Below are positions 34,001-49,500 of a stretch of DNA of 64,000 bases, piece after piece (positions within the stretch are counted from its first letter, which is position 1; every line of letters starts with the position of its first letter). Both the position numbers and the translations under genes were made by a program. The notes beneath the pieces are model-generated. The model was not told where the DNA came from, made no database searches, and saw only the letters and a list, made by a program, of their open reading frames with translations. Source of the DNA: Chondrilla cf. caribensis (Eukaryota > Porifera > Demospongiae > Chondrillida > Chondrillidae); the NCBI GenBank assembly GCA_964020155.1, contig OZ026553.1, positions 1,236,979 through 1,300,978 on the forward strand, read 5' to 3'.

Positions 34001-36955
34001 ATTAGAAGATCTCCAATAACTGGATACATGAGAATAAAATTTGTCCATAACAATCATCACTTGAAAACCATACACACAGGACATGTACATTCTCAAATTG
34101 TGTTACATGTACACTACCTTGGAGTTTCTTCACCAGTGTATCTTCCACTCGTTCAGGTTCAAGGTAATGGGTATGACGGTCATACTCCCATTGCATTAGC
34201 AGCAAACACAGAGCAAGAATGACTGTATTATTGAAAACACAAACAAATTGTCCTTAGGAGACATGGTCAACTGTTGACTTGTTTAGCAAACCTACCATTC
34301 TTGAAATTGTCATTCTTCCATAAAGGCTTATTCATCATCTGTTCACATGCCATAGAAGTGACTAGTAGAAAAGAACAAACAACAAAAGTAGTAATTGTCT
34401 TCAACTACTTACTAGTCTCACTGACCATATTATAGATAGGTAGGTAGATAGATAGGTATTTGTTTGTAGACCAGGAAGGTAGTATATTTAGTGGGTAGTA
34501 ATAAAAAAGACATGGATATGTACAGATACATATTTATAGAAATATTATAATATCACATGTGAGCTCTGACAAAAGGGTCCACTTGGTGAAAAATTTCGAA
34601 AAACGTTTTCTGACATCATTCGATAGTAATGTCACAGGGGAATCTGTTTCTGTTGGAAGCACTCAAATATTGTACTCCGTGCACGAGTTATGGATCGTTT
34701 CACCATAGATAATGTCTACATCATAACTTTGAGAACGAGTCGCTTCCGGTCCATTTATTTCAGTCCGTATACTCATGACGTCACGAATACGCGAACTTGT
34801 AAAGAAGGGTAATGGAGGACGGTTTGTGATTTCTGCAGAGAATTAGCAATCGTCGATTAGTTACCCTTAACTTCAGATAGACTTGCAAGTTTTCAAAGAA
34901 GAAAACTGAAATCACCCGCTACGTATACTTCTTTCCTATGCGCGAAGATTCTGCCGAACTCTGTATAACAAAATGGCGTATTTCCGAGAGCTGGATTCAG
35001 TAGCGTAACTCAAGATGTAGTAGTCGTATGAAAATGTCGCTTTCAGAGAATGATTCGGAGTCGATTTTTGCAAAAAACAAAAAATTGTTATTTCGAAGCC
35101 TAATAGGTATTTTGTCACTTAACCACAGTTGATACTTTTCACCAAGTGGACCCTTTTGTCAGAGACGCTCACATATTATAGTTATGTATTGCGGAAAGTG
35201 TTAACATACTATAGCCATACATACATCCATATATTATGTATCTGTTATATCTTTATAAGATTCTGGAAAATACCCATACTTGCATTTGTACGGATTCTCA
35301 CAAACATATGTACATAGTTTCACACTCTCATGATTGTGTACCTGTCAGTGTGAACTTCCATCCTCCCCCACTTGTTCATGGGATGCTTACATGTACTACC
35401 ATATAGTGGAAATTTGGCTGAAGACAATTTTGAAATTTACGTGTTCATGTATTGTGTTTGTGTTTTGATATTTTTAAATGTAATGAATTCGAGAATAAAC
35501 TCTTGCAAATTGGGGTGAATTAGAAAAAAATTGAGTTTCAACCTTGAGAAATTTTCCTGTTATACGGTAGTTTTATACTGATTCTGTGTATGTATGCTGT
35601 GTGGATGTATTGAATACGGGTAATCTATACCTATCATGCACTTAGCATATTGATACAGTACACACAGGAGGGGATAACTACAAAAGATGGGTCCAGCAAC
35701 AGTCTACAGTACAGTACACACCATGTAATGGATATCCCTAGGTCAAATAAGTAAGTATGATTTAAAGAACTGCTGTAACCACAGTTGAAGATGTTATACA
35801 CACTCCAAGTACAGGTAGTTTTGTAAACTGTGCTAAAATTATGATAACCAAAATTGTAACTATACACAACCTGAGGTGCACTGAAGTATATAAACTGGAG
35901 GATAGGTATGAAGTAATGTAATCGAATGGAAAATGTGGGTCCAGCAACAGTCATTTTGAGTTCTGCAATATCAAAATAATCAGATCACTTTAACATCATT
36001 CACATTCATAATATTCATGGCTTGATAGTGTCGTAACATCAGAATTAGCAATATTTTTCATCTGTCTCTACGGTATCGCAACAACAAATGATCTTAAGTA
36101 ATTTGTCAGATTGTGACATGTTCCATTGGAGTAGTCATATCTCTCAAGTGGCCTCATTAAAGAAGTGTCCAATTACAGTTTCTATTAGTGACTGTTGCTG
36201 GACCCATGTTTCCTTTCCACCCCTTCAGATGTTTATATGATACAGCATTAAGAGACAATGCAGGTTTAGCTAGTGCAGCCAGCTGACCTTTGTAGACTGC
36301 TGTGTTTACAATTGCCATTTTCAATATAATTGGACAAGATGGCCATATGTGACGTGAGCAGCGAAAATGTGTCCAAATTGATTTTTTCGAAAATCGCCAT
36401 TTTGTTTCTATATTGAGATATGGGCATATTAGAGTCATTTTAGACTATTTTTGCTTCCGATTCTGTGATAGGTGCTGTGCCAGGAGCTTTTGGATATCAC
36501 AGATCAGAATTAGCCATTTTGTGAAAGGAGCTGTTAAGTATTCTTACAAATTTTCCACATATTACTCCGGTTACGCAATATTACCTGTTTCAACTAGTTA
36601 CCAAACAGCTGTTCTGAACATGAACATAGCCGATATTCGATGACGTCAACTCCGTATTCGAGAAATAAATATGGTGGCTTAACATGTCCGAAGTTTTTAT
36701 TGGGTATAACTAACAGAACTGAATTTAACATTCATTTTCGCTGAGGATGTTCATCGAACTATACTTAATCAAATTGACAAATAAAAAATAGCACCGAAAT
36801 TTTCACAAATTGTTTATTTTGCATTTCCCACAAAGTTGACATGGACTGTTGGGACACATTTTCGTTGCACACGTCACATATTATGTGAGATGTATACAAT
36901 TAAATCTGTAGTTGTAAAGGGGAGCATTTCAGAGCAAGTCCTACTCTGCCTACAT

Positions 36956-37024
<69 letters not shown>

Positions 37025-37164
37025 TACACACACACACTTCTGGCTGCAGTGGCTAACTCAATACTCTCAACACTAGCCTGGCTTCAACAGATAGGTACTT
37101 GGTTATAGTCAGTTGTAGACCAGGGAGTATTCTCAGTGGGGTAGTGGCAGGATAGGTATGGGTT

Positions 37165-37230
<66 letters not shown>

Positions 37231-40200
37231 CATGTATAGTACATCTGACATGTTTGTGAAAATGTAAGTTATCAATTTGGACATATTTGTTTACATACGT
37301 ATGAGAGAACAAGAAGGGTAAGTATGGGAGTTTACCTTGAAATGGATGCCCCTTCAGGTGTTGGTGTAGAATGTCTACTGTTTTGCACCATACACTGTAC
37401 ATGGACATAGGTACCTAATAGCCCTCATAGAATCTCCATGTTGATGGTATAATGATGTAGGACACTCAGAAGTCCAACCAGCTGAACCACGCTATCCCTT
37501 CATGCTGTTATTACATAGATGCTCAAAACAACAGAAAGGGCAACATGGGCCAAACAATAGTCACCAACTACAGTACACACTATGTACTGAACAGCTAGTA
37601 CTGTACAAGACCTCACAGTCTGCAGGCCATAAGCATGCTTTTAAGAAGTGTTGTAGTCACAGCTAAAGGTATACATGTACATACACTCCAAGTACAGGTA
37701 ATTTTCTAAACTATGCTGAAATTATGATAAACAAGCTCGTAACCACATACATACATCCTGAGGTGCGTTGAAGCACATATATCAACTGGAGGATATGTAT
37801 TACATTATATATTTAGTAACTATTACATATGGCACATGGCAGAAATATGTTAACGTACATGTACCCACACATACACCAATGGATATATCTGCTGTTTCCA
37901 TGTTTCCTGAAAATACTCTAGACCAATACATACACCCATAACATATATTCTGTTCAATTCCCCACAAACGTACACATAGTTTCTCATTTAGAATTATGTA
38001 CAAACCTAATATCTTTAGCAAATGGTCCACAATACAATAGCAAGTAGTATAAAAAGACACAACAGTGTATAGACACAATGCTAAGTATTGTCATCATGAC
38101 AAATATTACATCAGTATTGTCTTACAGGTGAGTTCAGTTGCTGTTTATAATTAATATGTCCTGTTATCATAACATAATGCTTTTGTACGTTTGAATGGTG
38201 ATGGTCATTCTGGATACATTGGGTATAGCATGAGTGAGAGACAATCTCCAAGAAGCACTTACATCAGCTATGCACCTAGATGTAAGTACTTAATAGCCAA
38301 CATAGGATCTCCAAGTTTATGGTGTATTGATGTAGGACACTCAGTAGTCCAACCAGCTGAACCATGCTATCCCTTCATGCTGTTGTTAGGTAGATGACCA
38401 AAAAGACAGAAAAGATAACATGGGTCCAGCAACAGTCAATAACTACACTACAGTACAAACTATGTAATGGACAGTCGATATAAAACTTCCTCAACACTCA
38501 CAGTCAAAGGCACGTACTTAAAAGAACTGCTGTAACCACAGTTGAAGGTTTACACACTCCAAAATTTAATACAGGTAGTTTTCTAAACTATGCTAAAGTT
38601 ATGATAAACAAAGTTGTACTCAGGTATATTGAAGCATAGATCCTCCACTGGCTGTTGAAGCATGAGCCATGTGTGTTACACTGGGGGTACTCCAACTAAT
38701 GTGCTGCATCTATTCATGGATAAGGCTAAAGAGCTGATCGAGTGGCTTTTCTAAAATGTGACTTCCAGGAAGCACAAGTGTACAAGCTTTGCTAAAGACA
38801 GTACAATGTGTTCGGTGATGTATGCTGAGCTAATTAGGCATAGTAGTGGAAGTATAAGGCTCATAAGGTATTGCAGTGTATACAGCACTAAAAAAATACA
38901 TTTGATATTATTGTACTGGTCTAAATGTGTTTTGACAATGAAAGCACCCATCAGTGCATGACTGAGGATGTGCTCTTTCAAATTCCGGATACATTTGAAT
39001 AAAACATTTAAATCTGACAATGAGAAGTGTCAAAAAGAAGGTCGCATTACACTGGTGAAAAATAGCCATTAGACTTGCAGTATGGCCGAAAACCAACCTA
39101 GTAGACATGATGATATGGTACGTAGCAAGCATTCAGAGATATAAACTTGCGCATGTTCACAGATTGTGTGAAATTGTGACAACACTTTGTATACGTGAAT
39201 ACAATTGCATACAAATTATAATGGTAGTTGTGAAGACAAACATTTTAGTACAATTCCTACTTCACATACGTCAACAAACAACATACCTTTTAATGTTCTA
39301 CTCTCTCCAGAGAATTGGTGACTTTGTAGTATTCTGCCCACTTCCAATGTAGTGTTTGCATCTCTCAATGATGTTCGCAGCAGGTTGGATTCCCATTTAT
39401 CATAGTCTCCGAAGATTGCTCTACACTCTTCTTCTGACAGCAAATTTGATGTTTGTACTTCCACCATTACTAGGAATGAAAGAGAAACAATGTTCAATAA
39501 AACGTGCATACGTATGCACACATACCAGGTACAGGTTATAATGATATATACAATTTAATAATATCTATGGTACAGTACAAACATACTATGCAATGGACAG
39601 TCCCTTACGTGACTTCCTCAACACTCACAGTCTGCAGCTGCAGGTTGAAGGCATGATTCAAAGAACTGTTGTAACCACAGTTAAAGGTACACCCACTAAG
39701 TACAGGTAGTTTTCTAAACTACGTATGCTGGTATTATATAAACAATGTTGTTCATAGGTGCACTGATCATAGATTCTCCAACAAGTGTATTAAAACAAAC
39801 TGTTGAAGTGCAGTGTTACAGCAGACGTACTCCAATAATGTACCTCATGTATATGTGGATATGGGTATTAAGCCAACCAAGTGGGGTTGGCTAAGTTTGA
39901 GATGTAACTTCCAGGAAGCAGAAGCATACAAGTACTGAAAAAGATGGCACAATACATTTAGTGATGCATGCTGAACTTAACTATACCAAATAAGATAAAG
40001 TAGCAGAAGTATACAGCTCATAGAGTGTTGCACAGTGTACAGCACTAAAAAGGGACATTTGACTCATTGCACTGCATAACTGAGGATGTAGTCTTTCAAA
40101 TTTTGGACACATTTGAACAAATCATATAAATCTGACAATGAGAAATGTCAAAAAGACGAATTAGCGATGGTTGTATGATTTTAGTAAAAAAATAGTCATT

Positions 40201-42407
40201 AGACTTGCAGTATGGCTGAATACAGACCTACATGATAATATGGTACGTAGCCAACAATCAGAGATGTAAACTTGCACAGGTTCACAGATTGTCTGAAGAT
40301 TGTGACAACACTTTGGCTAAATTCTGAAACGGTGATGCAATAGTTACATAATACACACTGTATAAACAGTATAAATTTACATGTTAAACTAAAAGTTTCC
40401 AATCAGTATATTATTGTTGGAGGATGTACAATTTAAACATGTAAACTAGAGGATATGTATGAAGTGATATAACCAAAGGCAAGGCAGCATTATGTAGTGT
40501 ACAATACAAGATATATTGCATTGGATCATGTATCATGGTATATGGGCGCATCGAACAGACAGGCATACCAAAGAAAAAGGGGGCTCATATCCACAGATGT
40601 GGGCCATTTCCTTTGCTATTGCACCAAGGATTACATAGAATTGAAGACACAAGGGTTGCCTCCAATCCCATTTGTGGGAGGGGATATGATGTAACACCAC
40701 TCATTTCAATACACTCGAATAGAACTACTAGGACACCATGCACATATGTAGTCTATAGCAAATATCATTCTACCACTGGTGTAGTGTGCTTCTTCATTTA
40801 CATTCATAAAGTATACAGGATAGAGGATATGTATGTATGTATGTATGCAATTGTGTAGGTTACAGAATACAATGTATATATTATACATGAAATGCTAGAC
40901 TAAGTGTAGGTAAGAAAATCAATACAATAATAATAATAATAGCACACCACCAACACACAACACACCTTTAAGCACTGAAGATATCCCAGGTATCTTATGT
41001 TTTTCAAGTACAGTGGATATCTTCATTACAACATCGGTGCCCTTGGGAATGGCTACTCTCATCAGTCTGGATTTCCACTTGTCATTCCGTGGACTGTAGC
41101 CCTGTGCAATGTCTTCACACTCTTTGGCAGATATCAATGCCGATTCCCGGAGCTCTGCCAATGCTGGAATGATGAAGAAAAAGAATCACATGGAGCACAA
41201 GTACATTACATACACAGTACATTTTACAAGAATGCAAGAGTGGACTGTGATCATAAGATTGACACTCATCTCAGATTGGGTACATTAGCTAAACCTCTGA
41301 AGTGCATACACATTTCCCAATTTACATATCACTAGCTACTACCAGTACACTGGGTGTACACACACATGTAGGATATATCACATTTAGGAAGGATACACAG
41401 GGAGTGGACCCTTTGTATGGGATAGTGATGGTGGAGCCTGAGGTGTTCTATTACGGATCCATATCCTGCGCTACCTTTCTAAAGATGATATGAATAATTT
41501 GTATCCTGATTAGCCACTTGCTGACATTTCAATAGCTACTTGATTAATCAAATGGCACATCTAAGGATGTCAGGGAAAGCAAAGGATATACAGTAGAAAT
41601 TCGACAAACACCCTTAAGATAAATTCCTGCTTAATGCAAAACCAATTTTTGAGCATTAATTGGTTTCCTGTAGTAGTATACATGTAGTAAGTTAATCCTG
41701 ATAAGAAGAACATCTGATAACAAGAACTCATTTTTGATATTAAATAATTATGAGAAATGCCTCATAACATTAAAAAGTAGCAGTAGTATGGTGTACATTA
41801 ACATCTTCCCACAACTTGTCAATAGTAAAGTATACACATCAATTCCTTGCTACCAATACTTCACCATTACTTCCAATTGAAAAAGTATAACAACCACTAG
41901 GTCACCATTCTTTAAATCCTGTGTACATGTTTAAAACACAAGTTCTGTCCTTACGTGGATTACAAATTAACATTTATCATTGTCCAAACATTCCTTTGTT
42001 TTTGATAGGGTAAGGTAACCTGTCCCTTCTCACCTGACAAAGTTCCATTTTGAGAAATGGAGGCAGGAATGGATCTGGGGTACCAAACTATCTACTGAGA
42101 TTACTGTTTCCTGTACATGATTTGTTTCACCTGGGATCAGCCTTGGCCATACAAACTACATAATAATCTGTACATACTGTATATGTGGTCAACGAGGTAA
42201 TCTGAGACACATTTGGAGTTTATTGTTACTATGTTGTTTCCAATCCTGGTAGGTTTGTATTATCTATGAAGATACATGAATTGCTTCCAATCCCATTTGA
42301 TGTAAAAACACTTTTTACTCTACATGTATGGAAAATATTGTGCCTTGCTGCGTGTGCATGCACATTTGTGTGTGTGTGTGTGTGTATGTGTGTGTATGTG
42401 TGTGTGC

Positions 42408-42450
<43 letters not shown>

Positions 42451-43296
42451 GGTACAGTAAATGTGTTGATAGATAGATGGGGTACATGTTATACAAGTTT
42501 AACACAAACTACTGCAGTCCACAAATATTGGACAGTTACTGAGACTTCCTCAACACTCACAGTCTGCAGGTCAAAGTTATGTACTATAGAACTGCTATAA
42601 CCACAGTTGAAGGGATACACACTCCAAGTACAGGTAGTTTTCTAAACTATGCTAAAGTTATGATAAACAAAGTTGTACTCAGGTACATTGAAGCATAGAT
42701 CCTCCACTGCTTGTTGTATGAGCATATATAGACAAAAGGGTTCAATGGTATGTACATTATGGGATAAGACAACACACTATGCCCATACATACACCCATAA
42801 CATATATTCTGTTATGTGTCCATATGTTACCTTACAATACCCATATTTGCAGTGGTACGAATTGTCACAAATGTACATAATGCATAGTCTCACATTGATA
42901 ATTATGTACCTATCAAAGTGAACTTCCAACCTCTCCCTCATGGGTTAAGGGGTGTTGGTGGGGCTTTGGCAGTTAACATTATCCCCAGGGGTGGGAGGCT
43001 AGTAGTTTTGTACAAACAGTGCCAGCAGGTTGAGATTATTATAATCAATTTGACACAATTAATATTTTAATGTAATTCATTAGCATGCCAATACAAAAGA
43101 GGTGGGGTCATATCTACAAAACTTACGTGTGTCTCATAAAATTAAAGCAAGTACGGTATGGTACTAACATACATACGTACATGCTTAATCACTTGTCACT
43201 GAAGATGGTACAATTGTACATGGTTGATACTTTACAATCAGTCAGTACTGTGTCAATTTCTCCTGCCACACACACATGCAAGTGCACATGCCACAT

Positions 43297-43335
<39 letters not shown>

Positions 43336-43514
43336 ATCCATCCATGTGCTGCATTCACTCTAACATGAGTGGTACAGGCCAAGGAACCAAGAGTTAGCTT
43401 TGCTGTCGTTTACTACAAAATCGTTGGTGGTTATGAAGGCCTTGCTTCTTGAAGAGCCTGCCACAGTTAATACAAGCTTCAAGTGTGTTAATACATGTGA
43501 AGCTTGTATTAATA

Positions 43515-43571
<57 letters not shown>

Positions 43572-46500
43572 TATCTTGATTGTACTGAGCGTTCTCTTGA
43601 GAGTCTTGAGACCATAATATTATTATGACAGGATGTTTACAATAACAGGTCTCACAGTTAGTAAACACACATATCAGTCTGTTCTGCAGTGTCTTTTGGC
43701 AGTACTTGGTTATATTCAATAATAATATTATTATAGACCAGGGAGTACGTATATTCAGTGGGGTAGTGGCAGGATAGGTCTGGGTATGTGTATATAGTAA
43801 ATTTTATAATATCATGTATAGTACATCCGACATGTTTGTAAGAGCTTAAGTGATCAATTTGGATATATTTGTGTACATACTTTCAAAAGAATATGAAGGG
43901 TAGATACAGGAGTTTACCTTGAAATGGATGCCCCACCAGGTGTTGGTGTAGAATGCCTACTGTTTTGCACTATACACTGTATATGGACATAGGTACCTAA
44001 TAGCCCTCATAGGATCTCCATGTTGATGGTGTAATGATGTAGGACACACAGTAGTCCAACCAGCTGAACCATGGTATCCCTTCATGCTGTTATTACATAG
44101 ATGATCAAAACAACAGAAAGGGCAACATGGGCCAAACGATAGTCACTAACTACAGTACACACAATGTACTGAACAGTACCGTACAAGACCTCACAGTCTG
44201 CAGGCCATAAGCATGTTTTTAAGAAGTGTTGTAGCTACAGTTAAAGGTATACATGTACATACACTCCAAGTACAGGTAATTTTCTAAACTATGCTGAAAT
44301 TATGATAAACAAGCTCGTAACCACATACAGTGGACCCTCATTTATCCGGACTTCATTTATCCGGAGGCTCGGATTATCCGGACACCAAATTTCCAGGGAT
44401 AGCTATTTGCACATTAGCCATTTGGCCTTAGTGGTGAATTATAATAATAGGTACACGTGCTTGAACAGTCAGCAAACAAGTAATTCGAGTTGAAAAAAAT
44501 CTTGAGTATCTTCCTTAGGTTCAGAAGAACCTTCGTTGAAGTTATTATGTTCGGCGAAGCTTCAACGCATGAGTTCCAGCCCAATTTCTCATTCTCGGCG
44601 TTTGAAATCGGCCATCTTTTTTGCACAATATAAAATATAATATAAATTCATTGTTCCAGTTACGTGTAGGAGCATGTATTAGATGTAGGCGAGCGTTACA
44701 TTTCGTAAGTCGAAATGAAAACAATATAGGGAAAATGGAAACAGTTCCAAACCATTGTTGTGTTTTGCTGTATAGCCAACATGTAGCCAAATAATGAGTA
44801 ATATATTGACATATCATAATGCTTTCAGTTCCGTTTCAGTTATCTGAACGTTTCGCATATCCGACCACCCCTCGGTCCCAAGGTGTTCGGATAAGTGAGG
44901 GTCCACTGTACATACATCCTGAGGTGCAATGAAGCACATATATCAACTGGAGGATATGTATTACATTGTGTATTTAGTAAATATTACATATGGCACATGG
45001 CAGAAAAGTTAACGTGCATACTATACCCACACATACACCAATGGATATATCTGTTGCTTCCATGTTTCCAGAAAATACTCTATACCAATACATACACCCA
45101 TAGTATATATTCTGTTTTGTGTCCGTATGATTCTTTAATATACACATACGTGCTTGTAATAGCACAAATCCCCACGAACATACACATAGTTTCTCATTCA
45201 GAATTATGCACAAACCTAACATTCTTAGCAATTGATCCACAATACAATAGCAAGTAGTGTAACAAGTAATTCGAGTTTAAAAACTCGTGGGGCTGCCGCC
45301 CCCCGCACTCGAATTACTTGGCGTCTTTGTTAGGTTTAGAAGAACCTTCGCTGAAGTTATTACGTTCGGCGGAGCTTCAGCACACATATTCTAGCCCAAT
45401 TTCAAATTGTCAGCGTGCGAAATCGGCCATCTTTATTTTGCGCAATATAAATTCTAATATAAATTCATTGTTGCGGTTACGCGTAGGAACACATATTATA
45501 TATATATATATATCGGACGAGCGTTACATACCGGAAGTCGAAATGAAAACAATATAGGGGCTGCCGCAGGCAGCCCCTAAAAAGACACAACAGTGAATAG
45601 ACACAATGCTAAGTATTGTCATCATGACAAATATTACATCAGTATTGTCTTACAGGTGAGTTCAGTTGCTGTTTATAATTAATATGTCCTGTTATCATAA
45701 CATAATGCTTTTGTACTTTTGAATGGTGATGGTCATTCTGGATACATTGGGTATAGCATGAGCGAGAGACAATCTCCAAGAAGCACTTACATCAGCTATG
45801 CACCTAGACATAAGTACTTAATAGCCAACATAGGATCTCCAAGTTTATGGTATAATGATGTAGGACACTCAGTAGTCCAACCAGCTGAACCATGCTATCC
45901 CTTCATGCTGTTGTTACGTAGACGCCCAAAAAGACAGAAAAGGTAACATGGGTCCAGCAACAGTCAATAACTACACTACAGTACAAACTATGTGATGGAC
46001 AGTCATTATGAGACTTCCTCAATACTCACAGTCATTGTACTTAAAAGAACTGCTGTAACCACAGTTGAAGGTTTACACACTCCAAGTACAGGTAGTTTTC
46101 TAAATTTTGCTAAAGTTATGATAAACAAAGTTGTACTCAGTTCTATTTGTACCATGTCTACTTGGGGTGTATCCGATTTGTCACGAGTCCCGAGGGCGCG
46201 AAGCGCCCGAGGGCGAGTAGACAAATCGAGTACACCCCAAATAGACATGATACAAATGGCTTGTATCCCGAATCTGCTTGGTCGACGTATTCGAATTTTT
46301 ACTGCAACCATAGATACTCTAACACCTTTAGTTTAATTTAGTTGTTACAGTTTCGTGTACGACAGCGAAGTCGAAGAAAGTTTTTACGCTATGAATGAGC
46401 CAGAAGACGATTTTGAGCCTCCAAAAAGAACTGCACAAACCCTAAAACACCGCCGTTACTATAGCAGAAGCTGAACACGGCAAAGGATATATGGTAAGGT

Positions 46501-49500
46501 GTCCTAATTTCGGACATCAAGTACCATAATCTATCTGAAACTTACACGTTAGTAGCTTTAGATGGATCATAGATTGAGGATCAGTTTGATACCAAACTTG
46601 ATCCGAAAACGGTTCGCGAAGAGAAATTTAATCGCTACAATCCAAAGCGTCCTCGATTAGGAAGCGTCCGGAATTAGTATAAGGCTCATAAGGTATTGCA
46701 GTGTATACAGCACTAAAAAAATACATTTGATATTATTGTACTGGTCTAAATGTGTTTTGACAATGAAAGCACCCATCAGTGCATGACTGAGGATGTGCTC
46801 TTTCAAATTCCGGATACATTTGAATAAAACATTTAAATCTGACAATGAGAAGTGTCAAAAAGAAGGTCGCATTACACTGGTGAAAAATAGCCATTAGACT
46901 TGTAGTATGGCCGAAAACCAACCTAGTAGACATGATGATATGGTACGTAGCAAGCATTCAGAGATATAAACTTGCGCATGTTCACAGATTGTGTGAAATT
47001 GTGACAACACTTTGTATACATGAATACAATTGCATACAAATTATAATGGTAGTTGTGAAGACAAACATTTTAGTGCAATTCCTACTTCACATACGTCAAC
47101 AAACAACGTACCTTTCAATGTTCTACTCTCTCTAGAGAATTGGTGACTTTGTAGTATTCTGCCCACTTCCAATGTAGTGTTTGCATCTCTCAATGATGCT
47201 CGCAGCAGGTTGGATTTCCATTTACCATAGTCTCCAAAGATTGCTCCACACTCTTCTTCTGACAACAAATTTGATGTTTGTACTTCCACCATTACTAAGA
47301 AATAAAGAGAAACAATATTCAATAAAACGTGCATACCAGGTTATTATGATATATACAATATAATAATATCTATGGTACAGTACAAACATACTATGCAATG
47401 GACAGTCCCTTACACGACTTCCTCAACATTCACAGTCTGCAGCTGAAGGTTGAAGGCATGATTCAAAGAACTGTTGTAACCACAGTTAAAGGTACACCCA
47501 CTAAGTACAGGTAGTTTTCTAAACTACGTATGTTGGTATTATATAAACAATGTTGTTCACAGGTGCACTAATCATAGATTCTCCAACAAGTGTATTTGAA
47601 ACAAACTGTTGAAGTGCAAGCTATGAGTGTTACAGCAGACGTACTCCAATTAATGTACCTCATGTATATGCGGATATGGGTAATAAGCCAACCAAGTGGG
47701 GTTGGCTAAGTTTGAGATGTAACTTCCAGGAAGCAGAAGCATTCAAGCACTGAAAAAGTTGGCCCAATGCATTTAGTGATGTATGCTGAGCTTAACTATA
47801 CCAAATAAGGTAAAGTATCAGATGTATATACAGCTCATAGAGTGTTGCACAGTGTACAGCACTAAAAAGGGACATTTGACTCATTGCACTGCATAACTGA
47901 GGATGTACTCTTTCAAATTCTGGACACATTTGAACAAATCATGTAAATCTGCCAATGAGAAATGTCAAAAAGAAGAATTAGCAATGGTTGTATGATTTTA
48001 GTAAAAAATAGTCATTAGACTTGCAGTATGGCTGAACATAGACCTACATGATAATATGGTACGTAGCCAACATTCAGAGATGTAAACTTGCACAGGTTCA
48101 CAGATTGTCTGAATATTGTGACAACACTTCAGCTAATACACCTAATTCTGACACGGTGATGCCATTATTACATAATATACACTGTATAAACAGTATAAAT
48201 CTACATGTTAAACTAGAAATTTCCGATCAGTATATTATTGTTGGAGGATGTACAATTTAAACATGTAAACTAGAGGATATGCATGAAGTGATATAACCAA
48301 AGGCAAGGCAGCATTATGTAGCGTACAATACAAGATATATTGCATTGTATCATTCATCATGGTATGTGGGCGTACCAAACAGACAGGCATACCAAAGAAA
48401 AGGGGGCTTATATCCACATATGTGGGCCATTTCCTTTGATACTGCACCAAGGATTACATAATAGAATTGAAGACAGAAGGGTTGCCTCCAATCCCATTTG
48501 TGGGAGGAGATATGATGTAACACCACTCATTTCAATACACTCGAACAGAACTACTAGGACACCATGCACATATGTAGTCTAGAGCAAATATCATTCTACC
48601 ACTGGTGTAGTGTGCTTCTTCATTTACATTCATAAAGTATACAGGATAGAGGATATGTATGTATGTATGCAATTGTGTAGGTTACAGAATACAATGTATA
48701 TATCATACATGAAATACACGTGTAGGTAAGGATACAATAATAATTACAACTTAGCACACCACCAACACACAACACACCTTTAAGCACTGAAGATAACCCA
48801 GATATCTTATGTTCTTCAAGTACAGTGGATATCTTCGTTACAACATCGGTGCCCTTGGGAATGGCTACTCTTATCAGTCTGGATTCCCACTTGCCATTAT
48901 ATGGATGGTAGTCCTGTGCAATGTCTTCATACTCTTTGGCAGATATCAATGCCGATTCCCGGAGCTCTGCCAATACTGGAATGATGCAGACAACAAATCA
49001 CATGGAGCACAAGTACATTACATACACAGTACATTTTGCAAGAATGCAAGAGTGGACTGTGATCATAAGATTGACACTCATCTCAGATTGGGTACATTAG
49101 CTAAACCTCTGAAGTGCATACACATTTCCCAATTTACATATCACTAGCTACTACCAGTACACTGGGTGTACACACACATGTAGGTTATATCACCTTCAGG
49201 AAGGATACACAGGGAGTGGACCCTTTGTATGGGATAGTGATGGTGGAGCCTGAGGTGTTTTGTTAAGGATCCATATCATGTGCTACATTTCTAAAGATGA
49301 TATGAATAATTTGTATCCTGATTAGCCACTTGCTGACATTTCAATAGCTACTTGATTAATCAAATGGCACATCTAAGGATCTCAGGGAAAGTAAAGGATA
49401 TACAGTAGAAATTTGATAAGACAAACACCCTTAAGATAAATTCCTGCTTAACACAAAACCAATTTTTGAGCATTAATTGGTTTCCTGTAGCAGTGTACAT

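Larger units (their letters stand above)
36955..42510. repeat. Segmental duplication, copy A (~5.5 kb)
   Basis: Starting at a CA run, it matches copy B (43515-51150) nearly throughout at high identity, including two module exons each. Copy A lacks the insertions found in B at 44328, 45262, ~46142, 49813 and 50919. Confidence 0.9.
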
